Positions 44,747-54,504 of a stretch of 54,504 bases of DNA are shown in pieces. A program made the translations under genes and the position numbers. Position 1 is the stretch's first letter. The number at the start of each line of letters is the position of its first letter. Where the stretch lies: NCBI GenBank assembly GCA_000934455.1, contig KN884925.1, forward strand, positions 1,290-55,793. Direction: 5' to 3'. Below the pieces are notes generated by a model that saw only the letters and a program-made list of their open reading frames with translations, made no database searches and was not told where the DNA came from. Origin of the DNA: Apostichopus parvimensis (Eukaryota; Echinodermata; Holothuroidea; Aspidochirotida; Stichopodidae).

Positions 44747-45928
44747 CTAAAAAGACCAAAAACACCCAAAAATTATCACTGTAATTAGATCCTAAATAAT
44801 GCATATTTACATTCTGTGTGAATGTTTGCAGGCCATCAGTTCTGCCCCCAAATATGCTATAAAGTCAAATAATGGTCACCCATGCTCAAATGTTAACAAA
44901 TATGTTGCAAAAAATAGCGAGACACTTTGATAATATTGAATTGTCTATTTTAATGCTCCTATATTGCCTCTGAATAATTAGTTTGTGGATCAGAGCCTCT
45001 AGGGAAGTACATTTGAAAACTACAAGCAATTATTAGTAATTGCTAAAAATGTGGTACCAATAACACTGATGAACTTTAATATTTCAAACACATATCGGTT
45101 GAGAAAGGGGTTTTTTAAGTTCAGAACAAATCTTTGCCATATCTCTATCTTATTCAAATTGATACATGAAGAGTGCCTATAGGTAATTTTCTCTGTACTA
45201 AAGCTATCTAGATGATACAATTTGATGAAAGTTAGAGGGATTACACAGTCACACACACAATAAAACCCAATTAATACAACGCTCTCTTTCAGAATTTCTC
45301 TGATAAAAAAAAAAAAAAATCAATTGCCATGGTTTAATTTCAAAAGGTTGTGAAAGACTTTGTATGTAACAGTTTTCATAGTTCCATCAGGATGTTGAAC
45401 TCTCCCTGGTGACTCCTAGCTTCTCAACTCCATATTTTGGACCCTAGGGACAGCTACAGACTGGGGAGTTAATTGCCAATGACCTCAGCCTCAAACATGA
45501 TTGAAGATCTACCGATGCTAACATCATCGTACTATGAATATTAATCATCCTACATCAATTAATATACAATCTTTCACAAATGTGCGAAAAAAAAATTTAA
45601 AAAAAAGAAAAAAATTCAGTGCAAGCTGGCCAAACTAAGAAGAAGGAAATGTGTTTCTGAAAACTCCACTGACTTTATAGAAACTTATAACACTGCCTTT
45701 TTCAAAGTCAGTAAAGCACACTTGAAAGTTGAAACTCCAGACATTTCCAACGACCCAATTTACCAGAACCCTCTAATTTATCAAACAATGAATACTGTCT
45801 GAAGTAATACAGAACATTGCCCTCTCATTTTCGTTATAAACCGAACTAATATTAACTAAAAGTGCATTGCCATCCACTGTACTTTTTACATCCAGAGGAA
45901 AAATGAAAAAAAAATAAATAAAAAAAAA

Positions 45929-48900
45929 GAAGAAGAAGGGAAAATTGAGAGTATTGGCACCTGGGAGCGTCCAAACAAATAATTTGAAGGCGGAGAACAT
46001 AAAACAGTGGTAGTTTCATAATTAAAGATTTACGGCACTCAGGACAGATGGGGAGAAATTGAGAGGATATGCCATTTGAATATCGCCATTGTTAGGTGGG
46101 GGAAAATAAAACCCAAGAAAGTTCATCGTTCTTAAGGGAACTTGCTAGTACTTTCGGCACGCAAAGTGATCAGTTATGCTATAAGACTTTCAAGAGAAAA
46201 CTCATCATGCTCTTTGATTGGCCAGTTTAAAATTTTAATGACTTGAGATTCAATTTGCAATAACAAAAAAAAGAAGAAAAAAACAAGGAGAAGAAAAGAA
46301 AGAAAGGAAAAACAATGACAGCAGAAGGGGTTATTTTATAACAAGAACCCTTCATTAATTTACAATTCACGATTAATCAAGGATAATTTTGTTCTTCCTT
46401 CAACAGCCGTGGCTAAAGAGGTCATTGGCATATATACATGAGAGTCAGAAGATGATAACTTTCAAAAAAAAAAGAAAAAAAAAAGAAGAAAAAAACAGGC
46501 ACATGCATTGAGTTGCTATTAGAATGCTGTTAGTGTAACAATATATGCCGAAGCTGCTTTCTCCAAAAACAGGTCATCCAACCCGATATTAAAACGCAGA
46601 AGAGCACTCTCATCCAATCAAGACTTGCTTCAGGTCAAGCTAGGTGGATTCACTCTAGCGGACCTGTATAAAATGTAAAAAATGTGCTTCAGTTCTTGCC
46701 CGAAAGATGGAACTGCACACGTGTATTTCTAGGTCTAACGAAGGTTATTACATGCAGTGGTGTACTTTTCTAAAATTCACAACAGGATTCAATCTGATAT
46801 CAAACTATGTGTCAGTTATCCCAGTTTGCAGATGACATGTCAACAACTTTTTTTCCTTAAAGAGGTATTCGGTTCTAGTTGTACTTCTTCGTGAATAGAA
46901 AGGCAATTATGCATAAATTAATATAGGCCGACTCTTGCAAACTTGGCCTCGACATAGAAAGCACGTTGAAAGGGATCAGAGTGAAGTACAAAAGTCACAG
47001 AAAATCAATGTGTATAGTTTAACCTTGCATGTACTATATATTGTACTTTATATATTAATATTTCATATCTCAAAACGAAATTGAAAATCCTGGGGAATAG
47101 TAAACCTTGCATGCATACATGCAATATATATTTAGTAATTAGTTCAAGAAGGGTTATCATAGTGAGCTTATGTATCAACAGATAGATGTATTAACAGTAG
47201 ACTCGATTTAAAAATCCATGAAAAGTGCATATATAGATTCAACTCTTTATACCAGCATATCTATTGTCTAAATGGAACACGAAATATTGACACCAAAACT
47301 GCTAGCTATCGAATGCACTTTTCAGGCAGCATTTTAATTATGTTTTCAACTTGAAAAGTGTATCAAACTGATCGCTGTCTGTTCTTTTCAAGGTCATCAG
47401 AATTGGTCCCCAAAGTTTGGGGTTTGCTAGACATTTTGCTAGACAATTTTCAAACGTTACTTTCCTTCAGCCAAGTTCTGACTCTTCTACTTTTTCACAG
47501 ACGTTCAGGAACTGTGTTATTTGTCTAAAATTAGACAAATGAATGTCTCATGATTGGATAACCATGTTTGGAGTGAGATTATAAATGCTTGTTGAAATTG
47601 ATCATGGTTGACCATTATGTGAATTTCTAGCATATTTTGGGGCAATACCACATGATGGCCTGCAATGGAGAACTTTGCTCAACACCATCATTTATTTCTA
47701 CGACATTCGGTTTTAAACGGATACTCTAGAGGAAAATTTATTTTTGACTTATCAGAGAAGAACATATTTTAAGCATGCTGGTGAAATTAATAAGCAATAC
47801 CTACATTTTTTTATAATTTTTTACATACAGATAGTTGAACTGTAACTTTTTGTACATATTTGAATCTTTTTAATTTTCCCACTTTTATTGTTTTGACCAT
47901 GAGTAATTAGGGTAATTACCATGAATCAAACTAAATTATCTGTCCTTTGTGCTCACTCTGCAGGTTAAACCAGCAAATAGATAAAAAATTAATGAACTTG
48001 TCTTCTAATACAGTCTCACAATGGCATTGATGCCAGTGTGTTAAAAATATCAATGAAAGACACAAGCGCAAAGTAAGAGATTTGCCATTGTAGTGGTATT
48101 AATAAACGACATCAAATACTGATAAAATGGCAATGGCACTCTCTGGAAAAGTTGACTAGCCTTTTCCCCTTTCCTTAAAATTAATCTTCTCAAATTAATG
48201 CAGATCATTTGAATATAATGAACCCATGAAACAGAAAACGTCCATCCCATCTATTTCAATCCTTACATCAAGTTTTTTAGACTGCACCATTATTAAAATC
48301 TTTCCGAAAAACCCCAACCATGTTTTAATATAGAATCTAACCACTGCCTGCATTTTTCCCCCGCTTACTTTTCTGAGTATAATACTCCCGAGCAGGATCC
48401 ATTACGGAAAAAGGTCAAGGTTTTGTTTTTCCGAGCCAAAGACCCCTAAAAGTTTCTTTGAGACAAAACCTGTAGAAATGACCACCTCTCTCCAAGTGTG
48501 TATATAATACCCCCATGAGTAAATTTACTACGGACATTAGTAATTTTGGCCTATTAAGAGCAGAAGTTCAAGTGATATGGCCATAGAACTTGCCTGTAGG
48601 TTGAAAGTACTTTAGGGATTTAAATTTCTAATTGGATTGATTTCATAAAAAAAAATATAAAAAAAGGAGATGAACTTATGAATGGATTTTGATGCTGGTC
48701 ATGAGACCTGACACTAGGCTGAGAGGTTTCTGACCTGGCAAAGATAGGGTAGTGCACCCACCATCCTAAGTACCTGAGAGGTCACAAATTGATGTTAAAG
48801 GGTCAAATACCTTCTGACATGTAGGTCTAAAGGGCAGAGATGTTAAGAGATGTAATATTTTTTTTGGCAACTTTAAAGCAACAGAGGTGATTGCACTTTG

Positions 48901-49746
48901 TCACAGCAGATATAAAGATATGTATATAGTATATTTATGTATATATCATATATCATGGAATAAAAGGTCGGCCGTGTCTTCACGGAGATAGTACATTGCA
49001 GCTGGTGTATGATAGCCTCCTTTTCATTACGAAACTGTTTATATATAGTGAATAGTAAATTTAGTAGAAAAAAGTCCAGGCAATCTTCTCGATACATTGT
49101 AGTGCTCGTTAACACCTTATCGTGCCTGGCATAGTAAGCAGCAGGATTTTCATGCTTTACTCACAGATTTTGCAATGTAACCTGTTATTATGTATTCCAG
49201 TGAATAATTTCTCCCGGTATCACATAGCAAACATGCTATGCAAAGTACACAAGCATATGGCAGATTTTGTACATAGAATCATATTATTTATAACAGCCCA
49301 AAGGTCGTAGCCTTCAAAACTACTATGCAAAATTTTTACACTGAATTATTCCCTGTATTAATTCATATAAAGGAAAATATGATGGTGACAAGGTGAAAGG
49401 GGATCAGGAGGGATTTCAAAGGATTTCGATCCTACACTACTTAAGCTTTAATACAACCCATCTCTGCATTTTCTCGTTACCAATGGAAAAAGAAATCCCC
49501 ACTGCAAATAGATGGCCCAAACAAAAATTCAAAATTCTCTCGACCTCCCACAAATTGAACCCCCAAAATGTGGCCCCAAATTGTCCAAAAATATTGGGCC
49601 CCAAAATCCGGGCTCAAAGAATGTGTCCCAAAATGTATTATAGGTGGAAATAAAATTTGGGCCGACCCAGCCCAAAATGACCCAGCCCAAAATGCATCAT
49701 TTTCTGAGGCCCAGAGGGTCCCAGAAAAATGTAGGCCTAACTGTTG
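45929..49746. other. Upstream of PPP1R21 exons: intron-like sequence
   Basis: No exon recognised on either strand. Two purine-only tracts (46266-46310 and 46464-46496), AT-rich background, and short direct repeats such as GCTAGACA-TTTTG near 47427-47450. If the PPP1R21 gene model is right, this belongs to the intron before the penultimate exon. Confidence 0.55.
49560..49740. repeat. Degenerate GGCCCAAAAT-type repeat patch
   Basis: Repeated words CCCAAAATG, GGCCCCAAAT, GGGCCCCAAAATC and two adjacent GACCCAGCCCAAAATG copies (49664-49693). Simple degenerate repetition; open frames across it on both strands (86 and 95 codons) are artefacts of this composition. Confidence 0.7.
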
Positions 49747-50212
49747 TGCAAAGAACATGTACATACTATGTAGTTACATAACCATACCAAGAAGGAGCTA
49801 AATCGAACATACGGTTAAAGAAATATTGATATTTTAAGAATTTTCTGTTAAGCCCAACCCACTCATTCATATTCAAGAGATGGAGCCACAAACATTAGGG
49901 CACATCTACGTATCATGGGGCAGCTACCTACAAAGTGTGACATTGACTCAACTTGTGGTTGTTGAGATATCATGTTTACAAGCTGTTTCCATGATTTTGC
50001 TTTAAGCCCCACCCACTCATGAATATTAATGAGGTAAAATTTCTTGTTGCAAAGAACATATATTTACTATGTACTAACATCAACATACCAAGTATGATCT
50101 AACTCGGACATACAGTTGAAGAAATATTGCCATTTAAACAATTTTATGTTAAGGCCTGCCCACTCATTAATATTCAAGAATGGGAACCACAAACAATAGG
50201 GCACATCTACAC
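49747..50212. repeat. Imperfect tandem repeat with about 150 bp and 300 bp periods
   Basis: The block from CAAAGAACATGTACATACTATG through ACATACGGTTAAAGAAATAT to GGGCACATCTAC (49748-49911) recurs at 50049-50210. A shorter block, TTAAGCCC-ACCCACTCAT-ATATT, occurs three times (about 49850, 50002 and 50149). It is an old local duplication or part of a repeat family with internal repetition. No coding potential. Confidence 0.85.
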
Positions 50213-51821
50213 ACACACACATGCCACCACGATAACTGAGCCTTAGGCATCGTGACCAAACATGAGCCTAGACTGTTTATGTACACCAAAAGTGAGAATG
50301 CTAGGCACTCAACTGTTTCATTTGGTCACATAGGATGCTTCCATTTCCATCAAGGGTAAGAATTAAATATATTTGTTTTACCACACTTATACACTGTATA
50401 TATCATCACTATAACCACCACAGATTTGGCTCGAAATTTTGAACCTTGCATTCAATATGTTCAAACTCATGCATATGAAACTCATTGTTTGCAATATGGA
50501 TATTTCTGTCAGATTGAGAATGTTCCATTTTAACAACAAGGGGAGAAAAAGGGGAAGGTTGAAAATAACCACTGTTTTCAGACACTTCACATTTTATTCA
50601 ATGAAGTCCCCACAAAAGGATTTATAACTTTGATAACCTCTGCTCATATTAACTATTGTAATGAATAACCTTTGTCTACAAATGAAACCACTCGCTGAAT
50701 TTCGAGAGGGCTATTAAGACTAAACAATATTTTTTAATTCTTAAGTCAATAAACAAAACAGTCTTTGTGGAGCTTTTGCTTGGCCTTTAACACAATTACA
50801 CAATTACAATAACCGGTTCCCCCTTTTGTTTACAATTTTTCAATGGCTCAATTTACAAGGCATACACAGTCCTCCTGAAAATGCATCATTAATCTGCCAA
50901 GATAAAATAAACTTGCATGTCTTATAGTCCAATTAGCCAGCCTTTTGGAACAATTCAACCTTTGGCACACTTTCTACCCTCCCCTATGTTTGAATTGTAA
51001 TCCATCATGGTGCGCCTGTAGCACTTACTGTATAACAGGCAAACAAACACAAGATGCATCATCATAACTGATATATTGAGTGAAAGTTATAAATTAACAA
51101 GCTGTGTGAGTTTCAGGGATTAAAGAGGTCGGACGTCACTGCCACGGTCAGCTAGAGCTTAATCGTAGAGCTACTACTGTACATTGAGCTCTTTGGATCA
51201 GTTTTAGGAAAGTACCGAGGGTGGGTGTGGTAGGGGAGGTATCCCCCTCACTAGCCTCCAGAGGAAGAATACCCCGAGGATGGAAATTACTGGACTATGA
51301 ATAGTCCACCTTGTTTGTTAATGATGATACCAATGCAACATTAGCATATGTTAATATTCATTAATAGTGGGGGATGGAGAGCAGAGGACAAAAGCCAAAT
51401 TTGTTGTCTTATCAAGGATCATTGTGTCATTTTACTGATGAGTCTATAAAACAAAAAGGAACAACAATAAACAAACAAAAACAACCAACCAAAACAAAAT
51501 ATAAAACAGAAAGAGGAAACCTATTCAGTGGGAATTATTAAACTCAATCTCCCTGTAAGTCAACTTCCTTTCCTACCTTCCAACCCCTCTGCCCCCCCCC
51601 CCCCAAACCATGTCTCTCGTTGCCCTTTGGTTATGTTATTGCTAACATGAGATAAATATCAATTAACATGCATGTTATTTGCGTATAATTCCACATATAT
51701 CTTAGTGTGCAATAGTTATATATAGAGGCCAGTACACTCATAATACACATACCAAGGCCTGTTATATGAGTCTTATCTTTACTCATGTCTTTACTTGTTT
51801 TTGCGATTGACTTGTTTGGTT

Positions 51822-51935
51822 AAGCGCCTAGAGCAGCTAGCCCTTGTTTCTGATTTGGTGCTATATAAATCCACTGTATTTTTATTAAATTATTATTATC
51901 ATTATTTTTATAAGAATTATTATTACTATTATAAG
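51822..51935 (+). mobile_element. LINE/SINE 3' tail fragment
   Basis: Reads AAGCGCCTAGAGCAGCTAG, then GGTGCTATATAAATCC, then a TTATTATTA-rich tail. The GCGC...GCTATATAAA plus (TTA)n arrangement matches the 3' end of the SINE at 17884-18204, suggesting both end in the tail of the same LINE type. Only the tail region is recognisable here. Confidence 0.65.
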
Positions 51936-53226
51936 GGGTCATGAAGATGCTACTCTAGGGCAGCTAGTCTTACCATATATATAAACAAATGTAACATTAT
52001 AATAAAACATTGAGCACTGTATGATTCTGATATCTCTTTGAATCATTCAATCACATAACACTTAGCTCTTATTGTGGTATCATATAAGGATTTGTTTCTC
52101 AGGCTGCTTAAAACGAGCAGTACCTCCCTCCCTTCCTTTCCTATATATATCCTAAATGCTTTACTACAAGAGCTGAAAACTGATCATAAAGTAATTTACA
52201 ACTGGATGAAGAAAATTTAGGTGACAGGTTTCAAACTACTGAGTGATCTGCAGAGACTTGCCATCTCAGTCACAATATTCTGTATTTCTAAGGTAGGAAT
52301 AAGTGATTGAGTTACTGTTATCACCCTAGCACCTTGGTGGATAATCAGTAAGGAATACCCTGACATAGTGGCATCGGTCCCAAGTGTAATATCGTAGTAA
52401 CAGAGAGATGATCAGAAAATTAGGAAAAAGAGAGACACAACACAAATAATATTTAAAGGGGAAATGTCACAGTGATTTTAAGGAAGCTTTTAAGTATTAG
52501 GATATTTTCAGATACTGAATAATCTGGTAGTTACAGGAAGTATAGATGATGTTTCTCCATACAGTAAACAAAACTAGATTCTACAAAAAAAAAAAAAAAA
52601 AATGTTTCTATTCTCATGTCTCCTCCTCTTACTGTTCTCCCTTCCTCTTGCCTCTCCCCTCTCCAATCCAGCACCCCACCTCCAATACTTTGTGGACAAA
52701 GATCTCACAGATGCAAACAGACAACAGAAATCTGCACGTCCTTGTTTCAAGATTATCTTTTTACAATGTTCCCAATCCACCACCAGCTCCCCAACCTGTC
52801 TTGTTAAGAAGATGCTGAGGTATCAACCTGAAAGCATTTGAACCTTCCCTGAAAGCTTCAACTCATAAATATTAAATTTTAATCGTATCAACAATTTACA
52901 TTACATCTTGCCATAAACATTTTAATCCAAAGTTTACTCCAATTTAAGAAGGTTATACTGGAAAATGAAATCTGTAAATGAAAGAGCAAATTGTCAAGAG
53001 AGTGAAGTATTTACATGAACATCTCTGATGCACAAATTTTGTGTCTGAATTTCTGTGAAAGTCACAAGATACTTTTACCAGGGTAATCTTTCTTTCTTGC
53101 AATTAACTTGATGTAATATATATGTAATTAAGATATAGCAATATGCAGGTAAACATGAGAAGGGAAGTGGTAAACGACATGAAGTTCAACATTGTTAATA
53201 TGCTAGTATGGTGGTGAACAGTAACA

Positions 53227-53433
53227 TCACGTCTGCGACTCTGCGGTTTCCGAAGTTGTTTGCGTCCTTGTTTTATCTACAAGCCTGTAGCTGCCGTGTT
53301 GGAAACTGGAAGGTCCATCGCAACCACTTTTTGGAACACACTTTAAATCCACACGACGACGCAGACAACTAAAATTAGCATAGAAGGAACATCCATTATT
53401 ATTTACTTCCACAAACGATTCCACCCCACTCAC
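53227..53433 (-). other. Unassigned open frame in a GC-richer patch
   Basis: 68 codons without a canonical ATG start (it opens at GTG just after a stop codon). Composition is more protein-like than the background, with three cysteines in the central part and CpG-rich codons. A possible acceptor (CCTGTGAG) precedes it. I recognise no family. It may be an exon of the gene entering from the right or a chance frame. Confidence 0.25.
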
Positions 53434-53948
53434 AGGAATTGTTCACAGGTAAACTTTGAACGCACCACAGAGTAAGGAAAGCTTTTCTGACTTTACTCTC
53501 GATTATTATAGCAGAATCTGATCAAAACATCAGTCAAGTCATCATGATATATCATTAAAGAACATTTGTTTACTTTATAATATCACAAATTACAAAGCCT
53601 ACAAGCTGGTTTTGAACCCATCATTATATAATGGAAGATATCATATCATAAGGTCACGCACACCTGCATATTGCTTGCATCTAAAAGTAGGTTGTACCAG
53701 GGAGCAGCTCCCTGGTCAGACACTTTGAGTGTTGTTGAAGGGAAATACGTTGCCAGGAGTTAACGCTTCAAAAGTTAGAGTAAAACTATCTATCTTAGGA
53801 TCTCGCATGATGAAAAGCCTTCCACGTACCTGATGGGCGTAGTCTACAAAGTTATGGATTTTTTCAATATTTTACCGACATTTTTTATGAATGCAGGAAT
53901 GCAATTCATAATTCAGAGTGACGTATGCATTGTACTTTCTAAGAACTA

Positions 53949-53999
53949 AAAAAAAAAAATTTTTATTATATATATATCTATATATATATATTTTTTTAG
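53949..53999. repeat. AT-rich palindrome
   Basis: A-run, then TTTTTATTATATATATATC, TATATATATATAT and a T-run: an AT microsatellite between complementary A and T runs that could fold into one long hairpin. Probably simple-repeat expansion. Confidence 0.8.
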
Positions 54000-54504
54000 T
54001 AAGGTTCTAACCATTCGTCCATGAAAGGGTAATAAACTATTTTTTGTCTACGAAAAACCTTGCGCACTGGTGAAGCCTTGAACTCAAAGTTACTTTGCCA
54101 GTTACAGACAAACATACCAAATGTATCACATTTCAAGGAGAGATCAACAACAAAATTATCAAAGGTGAACTAAAGTTAGCTATATTTCAAGAACAAACGT
54201 GACATCACGGGCCATCTGCTGCGATTACGTTTTCTTGGAGCAAGCAATTCGACTTGACAATATTGCACACAACAAACTGACATGAATTACGACTGGTAAA
54301 ATGTTCAAATTTAATCCCTCAGGAAGTTCAAAATTATTCTAGTTTCTGGGGCGGTTCTGATGCTTTAGTTCATAACTCCCAGATATAAGCCCTAGATATA
54401 GCCCCCACGTTATTCAGATAATATTAGGTATGAAAAGACAAGATGTAAAACATACTAGGTAGGTAAACTTCTAAATGATGGTATTTGTCCTCACAGAGTT
54501 CACG

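Larger units (their letters stand above)
41666..45928. repeat. 4.2 kb direct duplication, copy B
   Basis: Second copy of 37371-41615. It begins in the A/G-run at the gap and passes at about 45928 into unique sequence. It has intact TTAA at the left MITE end where copy A is damaged, and extra sequence (TTCTGCCACCTTGCCTTTCC, among others) before it, so B may be closer to the ancestral form there. Confidence 0.97.
50213..54504. other. Right edge: intron-like or intergenic sequence
   Basis: No exon I can name. It includes a LINE-like 3' tail (51822-51935), C-runs (51593-51604), an A-run (52585-52602), a GC-richer open frame at 53227-53433 and an AT palindrome near 53949-53999. Other open frames look like background. 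Confidence 0.55.

Noticed and set aside
49477..49764. 95-codon minus-strand frame with FWAGSFWAGS
   Set aside because: Results from the degenerate GGCCCAAAAT-type repeat; both strands are open over the same bases.
52546..52841. Several overlapping open frames on both strands
   Set aside because: CT-rich low-complexity sequence next to an A-run keeps many frames open; no domain is seen.

Overview
This is a eukaryotic, almost certainly metazoan, AT-rich window with short GT-AG exons separated by long repeat-filled introns. Most open frames longer than 60 codons are chance. Recognisable genes, tRNA-derived and Ty3/Penelope-type repeat debris and frequent TAGGCCTA-like words fit a marine invertebrate deuterostome. 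An echinoderm, perhaps a sea cucumber, is my best guess, but it is an inference and no species can be named.

Three genes can be supported. (1) MRPL4 (mitochondrial ribosomal protein uL4m) is complete on the minus strand in nine coding exons between 28880 and 6127; every phase joins and the product is 325 residues. (2) CMC2, a twin CX9C protein of cytochrome c oxidase biogenesis, is complete on the plus strand in three coding exons between 29680 and 32837 (73 residues). Its start codon faces that of MRPL4 across 799 bp, so two nuclear genes for mitochondrial proteins appear to share a divergent promoter. (3) The last two coding exons of PPP1R21 (a coiled-coil endosomal protein of the FERRY complex) lie on the minus strand and appear twice, at 39625-40434 and 43942-44746. 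The two copies belong to a 4.2 kb direct duplication split by exactly 50 N. Both inner ends of the copies are A-runs, so this is most simply an unmerged overlap between two contigs or haplotypes.

Layout: 1-6126 is downstream of MRPL4 and holds a TTAA-flanked MITE. 6127-28880 is MRPL4; its introns hold a tRNA-derived SINE, a 490 bp foldback element, a minisatellite of about 75 bp units next to exon 6 with a second 50 N gap, a second MITE copy, and a Penelope-type segment with a degenerate hammerhead-like motif. 28881-29679 is the shared promoter region. 29680-32837 is CMC2, with a Ty3-type gag fragment in intron 2. 32838-37370 is intergenic. 37371-45928 is the duplicated PPP1R21 3' end. 45929-54504 is intron-like or intergenic sequence with repeats and no exon I can identify.

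I found no defence locus, gene cluster or other novel multi-gene system. The most useful observations are the divergent mitochondrial pair with symmetric TAGGCCT clusters in both first introns, the minisatellite that supplies the splice-acceptor context of an MRPL4 exon, the probable assembly duplication, and several small repeats with clear structure.
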